The notes: a model not told the origin generated them from the sequence alone. Numbered from the stretch's first letter, positions 16,294 through 25,322 are shown. The stretch is 64,000 nucleotides of DNA from Novosphingobium malaysiense (GCF_000802225.1 NZ_JTDI01000009.1:1-64000); one strand, 5' to 3'. Numbers and translations are program-made.

Positions 16294-18255
16294 TCAGGCC
16301 GCAAGCGGCTGTGCCGGATCGCCGGTTCCGGCGTTTCCGTCTTCGCCAGATTCCCCGTCGCCTTTCTCGTCACCATCCTCTGTGGACGTGCGGGATGCCC
16401 CGGTGAGGTCCTGCGCGTCGCCGGGCTCCGCGCGGTGCGACGGGGATTGAACCGTGCCGCAAACGTGCTCCCCGGTCTCGCTGCTGTCCGGTTCTTCCTG
16501 CCCGGCTTCGGCCCGTTCCTCGTCGTCCAGCATGGCTTTCGCGGCGAGCAGGATGGCGTGCGCATCGACCGTCCCGACGCCGCCGCGCCCGGTATAGGCG
16601 GCGGGCGGAACGAGGAGCCATTTCGGGACCCAGCCCTCGCGCCTTTCGCGTCCGCCCGAGCCCTCGAGATGATCGCGCAGGATCGTTCTGAGCGTCTTCG
16701 CCTTCTCGGAAGCATTGGCTGCCGCCACGGCTTCGCCCGCCACGTCTGCCAGCAGTGCGGAGAGCACTTCCCGGTCGTGCAGCAGCTCGAAGAAGACGCC
16801 GTCGGCCTGCCAGTAGCGGGCCATGTCGAGCCCGGTCGCCATGGCCGCCGCCTCGACCGCCACGCTTCCCGAGGCCAGCGTCTCGCCCATGACGACCGCG
16901 ATCACCTGCAGGACTTCGGCATCGGAAAGGCCGAGGAGCCTCAGGAACACGCCCGCGAGCCCGTGGCCATCGCCGTTGCCGCCGGCGACGCTGGGTTCCT
17001 CGCCATCGAAGCCGAGCAGGCCGAGCACGGCGCGGCGCGCCGCCCCGAATTGCACTTCGGCCGGACTGGCGGCGAGGCTCTCGAGAATGTCCTCGCGCCG
17101 CGCGCTTTGCGGCTCAGGGCGAATGCACCAGAGCGGCGAACCGGCGATGGCATGGGCCGCCATGAGCCGCAAGGCTACGCCGGGATGACCGAGCAGCGCG
17201 GCGCGCAATGCCGCATGGCGGTGCAGGCCGAGATAGTCCTGCAGCGGGCCGGACAATTCGGGGCGGGCGGCCTTTCCGGAGGCGTTTTCCGCACTGTCGG
17301 GGGGCTCGCCCTTCGCGAGCCTGCGCGCTTCCTTCGCGGTCAGGTAGCCCTCGTGAAAGGTCACTTCGCCGCTCTCGCGCACATCGATATAGACGCGAGC
17401 GCCCTTGCGCCTGGGCGCCTTCTCGTATTCCCACGTGTGGAAGTATTCGCCGCGCGGGACGATGACCGCATCGCTCCATCCCGCCTCGATATAGGCCGCG
17501 CGCCGCGCCTCGATGGCCGCATTCTGCGCGGTCCAGAAGGCCTCGCTGTCGGCGAAACAGCGCTCCTCGCCGAACAGGTCGGAGACCAGCGCGAGACCGC
17601 TCGCCTCGGCATCGAACAGGGCATTTTCGGCCCTGATCGACTGGCCGCCGAGCAGCCAGGCCTTGAGCTGGTGGCCCTTGGGGCACCATGCATCGGGATC
17701 GCCCCGCAATGCCAGCCATGCCTTCTGGCGGCTCTTGCTGGCGAGCGTGAGGTGCCGGACAGTCAGGGCATCGATTTCCTCGCGGCGGTAGAGATCGCGG
17801 ATGCGTGGCAGCAGGTTGCCGAGCGCGAGCACGCGTTTGACCGCCAGTTCGGGCAGCCCGAAGGTCTCGGAAATGTCCTGCGGCTTGCGTCCTTCGCGGA
17901 CCAGCCGGGTGAAGGCTTCCCACTGGGTGACTTCGTCGGGATCGAGCCGGGCGGTGTTCTCGATGAGCGAGGCCTCGATGGCATCGGCCTGATCGCCCGC
18001 CTCGAGGATCGCGCAGGGGAGCGGCCCGTGGTCGATCCCTTCGGCGAGAACAAGGCCGTTCGCGGTCCAGCGCCGCGCGCCCGCGACGATACCGAAGCGG
18101 CCTTCGCCGTTTGCCGGACGGACCACGAGCGGGACGAGCACGCCGCGCTTGCGCACGGTGGGGACGATGTCGGCAACGTGGGGCGCCTTGCGGCCATGGC
18201 GCATGTTGGCCTTGTCGACGAAGAGCTTGTCATGGGGCAGAAAATCGAGTTTCAC
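16294..18255 (-). CDS. Large ParB/RepB/Spo0J-like nuclease-fold protein
   Basis: A 653-residue protein whose first 100 residues match the ParB N-terminal domain (KANMRHG, GVLVPLVVRP and the GARRW motif, then IENTARLDPDEVTQWEAF). A KorB-like helix-turn-helix region follows (DISETFGLPELAVKRVLALG). The long C-terminal half is acidic at its end and has no family I can name. Proteins of this type sit next to DUF2958 and ArdC on alphaproteobacterial plasmids. They differ from partition ParB because no parA is adjacent, so a role in plasmid establishment or gene regulation is as likely as partition. The start is a GTG with AGGAAA upstream. Confidence 0.85.
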   Translation of the reverse strand: MKLDFLPHDKLFVDKANMRHGRKAPHVADIVPTVRKRGVLVPLVVRPANGEGRFGIVAGARRWTANGLVLAEGIDHGPLPCAILEAGDQADAIEASLIENTARLDPDEVTQWEAFTRLVREGRKPQDISETFGLPELAVKRVLALGNLLPRIRDLYRREEIDALTVRHLTLASKSRQKAWLALRGDPDAWCPKGHQLKAWLLGGQSIRAENALFDAEASGLALVSDLFGEERCFADSEAFWTAQNAAIEARRAAYIEAGWSDAVIVPRGEYFHTWEYEKAPRRKGARVYIDVRESGEVTFHEGYLTAKEARRLAKGEPPDSAENASGKAARPELSGPLQDYLGLHRHAALRAALLGHPGVALRLMAAHAIAGSPLWCIRPEPQSARREDILESLAASPAEVQFGAARRAVLGLLGFDGEEPSVAGGNGDGHGLAGVFLRLLGLSDAEVLQVIAVVMGETLASGSVAVEAAAMATGLDMARYWQADGVFFELLHDREVLSALLADVAGEAVAAANASEKAKTLRTILRDHLEGSGGRERREGWVPKWLLVPPAAYTGRGGVGTVDAHAILLAAKAMLDDEERAEAGQEEPDSSETGEHVCGTVQSPSHRAEPGDAQDLTGASRTSTEDGDEKGDGESGEDGNAGTGDPAQPLAA

Positions 18256-18363
18256 GGCATTTCCTTTCTTGCAAAGGGGCCGGTCCGCAAATTCGTGATG
18301 GGATGCGCGGACCGGCTTTTCGAAGATGGACGGCCACCGCTTCGCGGGCGGCGGCCGCCCGGC

Positions 18364-18804
18364 TCATTCCTCCCGGTCCTTGGCGAGACCGGGACGGAAT
18401 CGGGGCGCGGCATGGCCGTTGCGGGCCACGCGCAGGAGGCGGGTTTCGGCGGCAAGGATCGATCCCTCGCGCCGCGCGGTGTCGGCCCAGACCGAAAGCG
18501 GCATGTCGCTGGCAAAGGCGATGTCGCGTTCGATGCCGAGCCCGAAGGGCAGGCGCACGCGGCCCAGCTCGGCAAGGGAGAAGCTGCCGAGTTCGGGACA
18601 GCCGAACCCGAGGTCGGCGAGCCCGAAGAGGGTGTCGCCGTCCTCGTCGAGTTCGCTGGCGAGCCATGTGGCGCCGCCCATCGGGTTGAAGAACTTGGCC
18701 ACCGGGACCGGATCGGGCTCGCGGCGGCCTTCTTCCAGGGCGGCCACGCGCTCGAGATCGTTGGCGCGCAGGGCGCGGCGAAGCTCGGGGGTAAGCAGGA
18801 TCAT
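18364..18804 (-). CDS. DUF2958 family protein
   Basis: A 146-residue protein that begins MILLTPELRRALRAND and contains VAKFFNPMGGATWLASEL and GELGSF-like stretches, as in DUF2958. The family is common on plasmids and conjugative elements and has no firm function. Its ATG overlaps the ArdC stop codon by four bases (18801-18804), so the two are translationally coupled. Confidence 0.9.
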   Translation of the reverse strand: MILLTPELRRALRANDLERVAALEEGRREPDPVPVAKFFNPMGGATWLASELDEDGDTLFGLADLGFGCPELGSFSLAELGRVRLPFGLGIERDIAFASDMPLSVWADTARREGSILAAETRLLRVARNGHAAPRFRPGLAKDREE

Positions 18805-19922
18805 GCCGCCACCCTCCCTTCGCCGGTACCGCTTTCAGAATTCGCAACCTGACCGCCCGATGCAGTGCTTTCGCCCTCCCCGTCCCGCATGCTGCGATGG
18901 CGCGCCAGCAGCCATTCGGCGGCCTTGCTGGCCGCGCTCGCGGCGCGGAAGATCGCGCGGTTGTCCTCGCGCAGGACGTCGAGCCATGCACCGATGTAGT
19001 CGGCATGGCGCACGGTGGGGACGATCCCGAGGCTGGCGCAGAGGAAGGCGCTGCCCATTTCGGCGATCAATTCCTCGCGGGCATAGTCCTTCGATCCGAA
19101 GACATTGGCGAGATGACGATCGAGGCGGCGGGGATGGCCGGTGGCGTGGGTCAGCTCGTGCAGGCAGGTGCGGTAGTAGTTGACCTGATCGCGGAACGCG
19201 GGCTGCGGCGGCACCTGCACGAAATCGGCGCTGGGGACGTAATAGGCCTTGTCTCCGCCGATGCGAAAATCGACGCCCGAGGCAGCGATGACCTCTTCGG
19301 CGAGCGGCACGATCTCGCGTTCGGGCAACGGCACCGGATCGGGGGCAAGCCCCGCCCCTGTCCTTCCTTCCCCGCCATCCCCCAGGCCTTCGCACTGCGC
19401 CACGTTGAAGACGGTGAAGCGCTTGAGGAAGGGAATGGTCCGGGCGTCCTCGCCGGTCTCCTGCGCGCGGTTCCTTTCGGCCTCGGGGGTGAAGCGGTCG
19501 GCATAGACGACGCAAGTCCCGTGCTCGCCCTTGCGGACATGGCCGCCTGCCTGCAGCGCCTGCCGGAAGGTCAGCCAGCCCTGCGAGGGCCAGCCGTTCT
19601 CGATGACCGCGCCCCACAGGATCAGGATATTGATCCCGCTGTAGGGCCGCGCGGTGAGCGCATTGCGCGGCAAGGCTGGCGCCAGAACTGTTCGCTTTGG
19701 CCCCGTTCCCTTTCCGCCTGTGCCTTCGCTGCGGTCCCCTTGCCCGCCGGGACCGGGCCGCCCCCAGGGCTGGACCCACGGCAGACGCCCGGCCTCGAGT
19801 TCGGCGACGATGCGGCGCGTGACGGTGTCGTAGAGATCGCCTCCCCTGACATTCTCGCCCTGTCCTGCACCCTTTTCCCGATGACGCCGGGGCCCGGCAC
19901 TGCGGCTTGATGTATTACGCAT
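18801..19922 (-). CDS. ardC: ArdC-like antirestriction protein with zincin domain
   Basis: A 373-residue protein with the ArdC ssDNA-binding N-terminal domain (LYDTVTRRIVAELEAGRLPWVQPW, then PYSGINILILW) and a C-terminal metallopeptidase-like domain with the zinc motif HELTHATGH. ArdC protects incoming single-stranded plasmid DNA from host restriction in new recipients. The ATG at 19922 has a strong AAGGAGG ribosome site; upstream in-frame sequence is low-complexity. An inserted Gly-rich linker (RPGPGGQGDRSEGTGG) lies early in the ssDNA-binding domain. It heads the DUF2958 pair. Confidence 0.9.
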   Translation of the reverse strand: MRNTSSRSAGPRRHREKGAGQGENVRGGDLYDTVTRRIVAELEAGRLPWVQPWGRPGPGGQGDRSEGTGGKGTGPKRTVLAPALPRNALTARPYSGINILILWGAVIENGWPSQGWLTFRQALQAGGHVRKGEHGTCVVYADRFTPEAERNRAQETGEDARTIPFLKRFTVFNVAQCEGLGDGGEGRTGAGLAPDPVPLPEREIVPLAEEVIAASGVDFRIGGDKAYYVPSADFVQVPPQPAFRDQVNYYRTCLHELTHATGHPRRLDRHLANVFGSKDYAREELIAEMGSAFLCASLGIVPTVRHADYIGAWLDVLREDNRAIFRAASAASKAAEWLLARHRSMRDGEGESTASGGQVANSESGTGEGRVAA

Positions 19923-20554
19923 GGCTGTCCTCCTTGCCCCGCCCCAAAACCCCCATGGCTTCCCCCCGGAGCGGGGGTGGGCGGCGCATTGCGACCTGCC
20001 GGGGCCGGCCAGGAGGCGGCCCCGCACCCGCCGCCGGGGTCCCCGCCGCGAGGCGGCGGGGTGGCAAGGGCCGGAACGGTGAGTGGAGGAGCCGGTCTCG
20101 AAGAGCCGGCTTGCGGGACGCCGGGCAGGCCCCAGAAGGGAGCGCCGCCCACGCGCGCGACGAGGGGAAGGCCAGACAGCAGCGCCGCCGCGCCCCCGCG
20201 CGGCGTCGACATCCGGGGACGCGTGCGTCCCCGCCCATCGCGCCATGCGATCGTCACCGCCAGGCCGGGACCCGGAAACGGGGCCCGGCGCAGCCCGGCC
20301 GTACTGGGGCCGGGCGGAGTAGAGCGCGGTCGCGCCCGCGGCGCGAGGCGCCCGCTTTCACAGTTGTAATCCCGCCGGGAAAACAGCAGGCAAGCATGAT
20401 CAGCGGCCCGGGAGGATCAGCCATTCACACGAGCCTACCCGCCCCCTCACCCGAAATCTGTCAGGCACCTGCCCCATGAGGGATTTACAGGCTCCCCGAA
20501 CATCCTGAAGAAAGGGCATCGGCTCGCCGGAGCCTCGAGGAAAACGAACCGGGA
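19923..20554. other. GC-rich intergenic region without a supported gene
   Basis: About 630 bases with many short GC-rich self-complementary runs and open frames in several phases, all of low-complexity Arg/Pro/Gly/Ala composition. I see no ribosome site or family match. It separates ArdC and the nuclease gene, which point away from each other, so promoters for both must lie here. Confidence 0.5.
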
Positions 20555-21196
20555 ATGCACAAGAAGCCCCGCGATCCGAAGCGGCCTGCCAATGTGATGC
20601 AGTTTCGCGGACATGCGCCCGGTCCCGAGCGGCGCGAGGGCGGCGGCCCGACCCGGCGCGGCCAGACTTCCGGCACCGTGACCCGCTACAGGCGAAACGC
20701 AGGCAAGCGCCGCAAGGGCATTTCCACCCCGCTGCTCGTCGCGATCGGCCTTGCTGCCGGGGCCGTGATCGGCCTCGGCGCGAGCAAGTGGCAGGACGAA
20801 GGCTGGGCTGTCCCGGAACTTGCCGGCCAGGGTTTGGCGGGTCTTGGCCTGGCCAGTACCGGGACACGGGAAACACCATCGCTGTGCATTGCCGATGTCC
20901 ACGACGGCGACACCGTGCGCAGCTGCGAGGGAGAGCGGATCCGCATCGAGAACATCGACGCCCCCGAAATGCCCGACAGTCCCAAGTGCACCGACCGGCG
21001 GCGCAGCGGCTGGTGCGACCATGCGCTCGCCCGGCAGACCCGCGACGAGCTTGCGGCCTTCCTGCGCCGGGGCCGCGTCACGATCAGCCGCAGCGGCACC
21101 GACAGGTACGGCAGGACGCTTGCCAGGCTCAGTGTCGATGGCAAGGACGCGGGCAGGCACCTCGTTTCGATGGGGCTGGCGAGACCCTGGCTATGA
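20555..21196 (+). CDS. Membrane-anchored thermonuclease-like (SNase) protein
   Basis: A 213-residue protein with a basic N-terminus (about 55 residues), one transmembrane segment (TPLLVAIGLAAGAVIGLG) and a C-terminal staphylococcal-nuclease fold. The nuclease part has the calcium-site and catalytic motifs VHDGDTVR, RIRIENIDAPE and DRYGRTLARL, and ends HLVSMGLARPWL. It would be a membrane-tethered, probably periplasmic nuclease. SNase-like genes are frequent on alphaproteobacterial conjugative plasmids. It is on the strand opposite to most of the backbone and overlaps a 24-residue frame at its end. Confidence 0.9.
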   Translation: MHKKPRDPKRPANVMQFRGHAPGPERREGGGPTRRGQTSGTVTRYRRNAGKRRKGISTPLLVAIGLAAGAVIGLGASKWQDEGWAVPELAGQGLAGLGLASTGTRETPSLCIADVHDGDTVRSCEGERIRIENIDAPEMPDSPKCTDRRRSGWCDHALARQTRDELAAFLRRGRVTISRSGTDRYGRTLARLSVDGKDAGRHLVSMGLARPWL

Positions 21197-21267
21197 GCCT
21201 TCGCGCCGAGGCCCTGTTCCTCGCGGCCTGCATGGCGCTGTCGTTCCTCGCCTGGTTATTCGGCTGA
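21193..21267 (+). CDS. 24-residue membrane peptide, translationally coupled
   Basis: MSLRAEALFLAACMALSFLA and four further residues form one hydrophobic helix. Its ATG overlaps the stop of the nuclease gene in an ATGA arrangement, typical of coupled translation. It is very short, so it may be chance, but the hydrophobic pattern and overlap favour a real small protein. Confidence 0.45.
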   Translation: MSLRAEALFLAACMALSFLAWLFG

Positions 21268-21305
21268 CACGCGTCTCATGACCATACAGGATCCTGCCTG
21301 CTGCC

Positions 21306-21914
21306 TCACGGCCTGGTGAGCAGGTCGTGCACGGCCAACCGGAAGGCGCCGAGGATCCTGCCGGGGTCGGCGTTCCGGTCGGCGGTGATCCGGCTGGTCA
21401 TGCCATGCGAGAGCATGACGATGGCTTCGAGGCGGTCCTCCACCTCGTCTTGCGGGATCGGCCCTGCCAGCGGCAACAGGCTGCTGCGCATGATGTCCCG
21501 GAACCGCTGGTCGATCCTTTTCACGACGCTGGCGACCTTGGGGTTGCGTCCGGCCTCCGACATGATGTCCAGGGTGAGCGGCGCCCGTTCCGGGTCGATC
21601 CACCAGGCGAACTGCGAAATCCAGGCATCCACGAACGAGGCGGAGGCGGTCTGGCCTCCCTGCTCGGCAGCGGCCAGCAAGGCCTCGAACCCGGAGAACC
21701 GCCGCTCGCAAAGCGCGATGATGATGGCCTCCTTGTTCTCGAAATACTGGTAGATGTGGCCGACGCTCATTTTTGCGGCCGCCGCGATCCGCGACATGCT
21801 GGCGCCGTGGAAGCCCTCGGCCAGAAAGCAGTGCTCGGCCGCGTCGAGCACCTGCTCCTGGCGGAGCGCGGCCCGCTGGTGCCGCCGTCCCAAAGCTTCA
21901 GCCTTGTAGGCCAT
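21306..21914 (-). CDS. TetR/AcrR-family transcriptional regulator
   Basis: A 202-residue TetR regulator. The helix-turn-helix region reads ILDAAEHCFLAEGFHGASMSRIAAAAKMSVGHIYQYFENKEAII in pattern (positions about 21-64), typical of the family. The ATG at 21914 is preferred; longer starts add unrelated sequence and overlap the operator-like palindrome. It is divergent from the Rieske oxygenase gene, with the 26-bp palindrome at 22006-22031 between them, so it very likely represses the oxygenase. Together they form a cargo unit inside the plasmid backbone. Confidence 0.92.
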   Translation of the reverse strand: MAYKAEALGRRHQRAALRQEQVLDAAEHCFLAEGFHGASMSRIAAAAKMSVGHIYQYFENKEAIIIALCERRFSGFEALLAAAEQGGQTASASFVDAWISQFAWWIDPERAPLTLDIMSEAGRNPKVASVVKRIDQRFRDIMRSSLLPLAGPIPQDEVEDRLEAIVMLSHGMTSRITADRNADPGRILGAFRLAVHDLLTRP

Positions 21915-22005
21915 CGTTTCCGGTAATCCCCGAACTATCACATCACCGCTCACCGCCCTATCCGATCCGGCTCGAGGCCTAAAGGGTTGAACCACAAAAT
22001 ACGAT

Positions 22006-22031
22006 AAAAAGAATGAATATTCGTTCTTTTT
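22006..22031. promoter_or_regulatory. 26-bp near-perfect palindrome, likely TetR operator
   Basis: The left half AAAAAGAATGAAT matches the reverse complement of the right half at 12 of 13 positions. It lies between the divergent TetR (start 21914) and Rieske oxygenase (start 22108) genes, as expected for the regulator's site. Confidence 0.75.
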
Positions 22032-22107
22032 GATGTACAGGCGATTCGAGGACGCCAAGGGGCGCCGCAGCCGGCGCCGGACGCCGCCGCATTTCGGAGA
22101 GAACAGC

Positions 22108-23535
22108 ATGAATGGCGCGACACCCATCGACGCAGGGAACATCACGGCGCGGGACATGGACGAGGAACGGCTCGTCACCTATCCCGCCGAGGCATTCCTT
22201 TCGGCCGAGTACCTGCAGGCGGAAAAGAAGCTGCTGTGGCCCAGGGTCTGGCAGATGGTCGAACGCGAGAGCGACCTGCCCAACCCGGGCGACTGGCTCA
22301 CATACAATGTCGCGGACGAGTCGGTCATCGTGCTGCGCAACGAAGACGGCAGTCTGAAGGCATTCCACAACGTCTGCCCGCACCGCGGCCGTCAGCTCGT
22401 CTCGGTGCCGGACATGCTGCCGGGCCTGAACAGCTCCGAACCGGTTCACTCGGTGCGCGGCAGCAACCGCAAGAGCTTCGTTTGCGGCTTCCACGGCTGG
22501 ACGTTCGACCTCGATGGCCGGAACACCTACATCCTCGATCCGCAGGACTGGCAGAACAGGCTCACGCCCGAGATGACCTGCCTTTCCGAAGTGCAGGTCG
22601 ATACCTGGGCGGGCTTCATCTACATCAACATGGACCCCGGTGCCGCGCCGCTCAGGGAGTGGATGGGCCGCGCCGGGGAACTGCTCGATCATTTCGAGAT
22701 CGGCAAGATGCGCTACAAGTGGCGCCAGTGGGCGATCTATCCGTGCAACTGGAAGACCGCCATCGAAGCCTTTCTCGAACCCTATCACGTCGCGGCGACG
22801 CACACGCAACTGCTCGATTACGGCGAGTACTATGCCTACTCTAGGCAGTACGGATTTCACTCGGTCACCGGCTACGACACACGCGATGCCCGCTTCCAGA
22901 TGGCCAACAGCTCCGGAACCGTGCGGGCCGGCAAGGGCGACGATCCGCGCGTCTCCACGTACGAACTGATCCGGGAAAACTACGAGACGGTGAACTATAC
23001 GGCCTCGACCGAGAGCCTCGTCAGGGCGGCCAGTCGCCTGAAGGACGAATTGCCCGAGGGTACGAGCGCGCAGGAGTGCATCGCCTACTGGCAAAGGATC
23101 GCCCGGGAAGCCGACGCGGAACGGGGCGTGACCTGGCCGGACATTCCCCCCGAAATCCAGAGCGAGTCGGGTCTCGCCTGGGGGATATTCCCCAACCAGA
23201 ACATCCTGCACGGGGTGACGTTCGCCGGTCCTGCCTACCGCGTGCGGCCCTATGGCGATGATCCCGACACGTGCATTTTCGAGGCCTATGCGCTCGAGCG
23301 CTTTCCGGAAGGCGAAGAGCCGGAGACCGAATGGGTCTACGTCGATGCCACTGCCGAAAACTGGGGGCCGGTTCTGGCGCAGGACTTCGCCAACATGGAA
23401 TTCGTCCAGAAAGGCATGAAATCCAGTGGCTTTCGCGGAACTCTTCCCAATCCGCACCAGGAGCAGAAGGTCATCAACCTGCACCGCTGCCTGGCGAATT
23501 TCATGGAAGGACGCGGCGCTCCCGCCCTGCTCTAG
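22108..23535 (+). CDS. Rieske non-heme iron oxygenase, alpha subunit
   Basis: A 475-residue aromatic-ring-hydroxylating oxygenase alpha subunit. The Rieske [2Fe-2S] ligands are in CPHRG (around residue 91) and CGFHGW, separated by an insertion longer than usual. The catalytic iron site follows in EPYHVAATHTQLLDYG. No ferredoxin, reductase or beta subunit is adjacent, so electron transfer must come from elsewhere. It needs NAD(P)H electrons and would hydroxylate or demethylate an unknown substrate. The ATG at 22108 has CGGAGAG upstream. It appears controlled by the divergent TetR. Confidence 0.92.
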   Translation: MNGATPIDAGNITARDMDEERLVTYPAEAFLSAEYLQAEKKLLWPRVWQMVERESDLPNPGDWLTYNVADESVIVLRNEDGSLKAFHNVCPHRGRQLVSVPDMLPGLNSSEPVHSVRGSNRKSFVCGFHGWTFDLDGRNTYILDPQDWQNRLTPEMTCLSEVQVDTWAGFIYINMDPGAAPLREWMGRAGELLDHFEIGKMRYKWRQWAIYPCNWKTAIEAFLEPYHVAATHTQLLDYGEYYAYSRQYGFHSVTGYDTRDARFQMANSSGTVRAGKGDDPRVSTYELIRENYETVNYTASTESLVRAASRLKDELPEGTSAQECIAYWQRIAREADAERGVTWPDIPPEIQSESGLAWGIFPNQNILHGVTFAGPAYRVRPYGDDPDTCIFEAYALERFPEGEEPETEWVYVDATAENWGPVLAQDFANMEFVQKGMKSSGFRGTLPNPHQEQKVINLHRCLANFMEGRGAPALL

Positions 23536-23595
23536 CGGGATGGCAGGATGGACTGGCCACGGCCCATGACGCTGCCGCGACACGGGCCGCGGGCG

Positions 23596-23898
23596 TCAGG
23601 CCGCTTCGTCGAAGCGCCGGACCCGGATCTCGTTCTCGTGCTCGCGCGCCTGGGCGAGCTCGTAAGCCGACTGCATGCGCATCAGCGTGTCCGCGGAAAC
23701 GCCGAAGGCCTTCTCGAAGCGCAGCGCCATGTCGGCGGAAAGCCCTGCCCGCCCGTTGAGCAGGTTGCTCATGGCGGGCCGCGTCACGCCGAGATGCTCG
23801 GCCGCCCGGGTCACGCTGAGGCCGCGCGGCAGGATCATCTCGTCGCGCAGCCAGGGTCCCGGATGGACGTGGAACGAGGGATGAACCTTGATCGCCAT
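23596..23898 (-). CDS. higA: HigA-type antitoxin, XRE helix-turn-helix
   Basis: A 100-residue protein of the HigA/VapI group: MAIKVHPSFHVHPGPWLRDE, then the helix-turn-helix LSVTRAAEHLGVTRPAMSNLLNGRAGLSADMALRFEKAFG. The start codon overlaps the stop of the upstream toxin by one base, the toxin-first order typical of higBA. It would neutralise HigB and repress the operon. It probably helps keep the plasmid in the population. Confidence 0.93.
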   Translation of the reverse strand: MAIKVHPSFHVHPGPWLRDEMILPRGLSVTRAAEHLGVTRPAMSNLLNGRAGLSADMALRFEKAFGVSADTLMRMQSAYELAQAREHENEIRVRRFDEAA

Positions 23899-24179
23899 CA
23901 GTGGTAGTCCTCCAGATCGAGATCGGCGATGGTCTGTTCGTCGATCCTGGTGAATGTCAGCCGCCAGTTCCGGGTAACGGTCATGGCGTAGGTGCCGGCC
24001 CGATTGCCGGTCAGGGCATGAAAGCCGAAGTTCGGCGGCACGGCGAGTTCCTCGAACGATCCGGCCGCGGCAATGAAAGCGATCATCCGGCGAATGCGCT
24101 CCGGCTCGATCACGCCCTTGGCCCGGCCGGTCTCGACGAACGTGCGCAGCGCCTTGTGGGTGATGCTCTCGATGTCCAC
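23898..24179 (-). CDS. higB: HigB/RelE-type toxin
   Basis: A 93-residue RelE/HigB-like mRNA interferase. It has the RGPRAKG-like region TGRAKGVIEPERIRRM, NRAGTYAMTV and the C-terminal NWRLTFT typical of these folds, with Arg and Lys residues suited to RNA cleavage on the ribosome. The start is a GTG at 24179. It precedes and overlaps the antitoxin gene. No mutation is seen, so the module looks intact. Confidence 0.92.
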   Translation of the reverse strand: MDIESITHKALRTFVETGRAKGVIEPERIRRMIAFIAAAGSFEELAVPPNFGFHALTGNRAGTYAMTVTRNWRLTFTRIDEQTIADLDLEDYH

Positions 24180-24272
24180 GACTTATCGTATAAGGTCCCG
24201 TCGCCCGAAACGCAAGTGTAAAGTTACACTTTACACACCTTCCGGCACATCGAACGCACCGCTGCCTGCCCG

Positions 24273-24893
24273 CTACAGCAGCGTTCCGCTGCGTGCTCTT
24301 GCCCAGGGCTGCCGGGTGCGCTCGACGGCGAGCGGCCCGGCCCACGTCCGGCACAGGGCGAAAGCCTGGGCGGGGGTACCTTGCAGCCAGCGTCGCCAGT
24401 CCCGGCGTGCAAGGATCGTGGGCATGCGGTCGTTGACGCCGGCCATTTGCGGACAGCCGTCGACCATGACCATCGAATAGGCCTGGCCCCAGGCGTCGGT
24501 GTCACGCCATATCCCGGCAACGGCGAAGGGTCCGGCGTCGCGAGGAGCGAACCAGGTCCGCGTCATGCGGCCTTTTTCGCCGTCCGCCTCGGCCCAGGCC
24601 GAGACCGGGACAAGGCAGCGCCGGTTCTCGAAGCTGTCTCGCCAGAATGCGGTGTGGAGCTTGTCCTCGCGGGCATTGTTGACCGGCTTGGGCTTGAGCG
24701 GCTGCCCGGTCTTCCTGCTCTTCAGCACCAGCGGGAAGCCCCAGGTCATGCTGCGCAGCGCGCCATCGGCCACGACCAGTCCGGGATAGCCGGGGTAGAC
24801 CTCTTCGGCGAAGTTCACCGGAACGCCGGGTTCGGCTCCGAACAGCGCGGCGACGGCTTCGCGCGGGGCGGTCATGCGATAGAGGTTGCACAC
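24273..24893 (-). CDS. SOS response-associated peptidase (YedK/HMCES, SRAP)
   Basis: A 206-residue SRAP protein. It starts with the catalytic Cys2 (MCNLYRM), reached after removal of the initiator encoded by GTG. It has the conserved NAREDKL (Asn-Ala-Arg-Glu) segment. The late SRAP His motif is replaced here by a QMAGVNDRMPTIL region, which keeps the RMP residues. SRAP proteins form a covalent thiazolidine bond with abasic sites in single-stranded DNA and shield them during replication. On a plasmid this may protect incoming single strands. Confidence 0.88.
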   Translation of the reverse strand: MCNLYRMTAPREAVAALFGAEPGVPVNFAEEVYPGYPGLVVADGALRSMTWGFPLVLKSRKTGQPLKPKPVNNAREDKLHTAFWRDSFENRRCLVPVSAWAEADGEKGRMTRTWFAPRDAGPFAVAGIWRDTDAWGQAYSMVMVDGCPQMAGVNDRMPTILARRDWRRWLQGTPAQAFALCRTWAGPLAVERTRQPWARARSGTLL

Positions 24894-24989
24894 GCCGCAA
24901 GCATGGTCGGCGGGGCCGGTGTGTCAATCCGCCTGCACGCGGCGCATGAATTGTTCTACATACGTTCTCATGATTGCCCTCCCGACTCG

Positions 24990-25322
24990 ATGTGTACCGT
25001 GCGCTGGTCCCGCACCGGGGTAATGCTCCCCACCTGCATTCTCGAGGCGGCCACGTTCCAGCAGTCGATCGGGCTGACCTGCCGGTGCGGGCATGCCGCG
25101 CGCTTCGAGGCGCACGGCCTGTGGTGGCATTTCGAGAGGCGGGGCTGGGACGACCGGTTCACGGCGGCACGGTTACGCTTCTGGTGCCGGGTCTGCGCTT
25201 CGCGCGAGCGGCGCAAGGTCCGGCCCGACAGGCTCGAGGCGGTGCCCTGGCAAGCAGGCGACTTCGAACTGCCCTGGCCGGACGAACGCCGCTGGAAGAA
25301 GGCTACCGCGCGGCTTCGCTGA
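24990..25322 (+). CDS. Small protein with two CxC/CxxC motifs, unknown function
   Basis: A 110-residue protein with LTCRCGH and FWCRVC motifs that could bind one zinc, a long aromatic-basic middle (GLWWHFERRGWDDRF) and an N-terminal extension. I recognise no family. The ATG at 24990 is chosen, but an in-frame ATG at about 25023 (MLPTCILEA) is equally possible. It converges with and overlaps the lytic transglycosylase gene by 20 bases. Confidence 0.55.
   Translation: MCTVRWSRTGVMLPTCILEAATFQQSIGLTCRCGHAARFEAHGLWWHFERRGWDDRFTAARLRFWCRVCASRERRKVRPDRLEAVPWQAGDFELPWPDERRWKKATARLR

Noticed and set aside
16138..18852. 904-residue plus-strand open frame
   Set aside because: Antisense to the ParB-like gene, caused by the high GC third position. 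No protein-like motifs.
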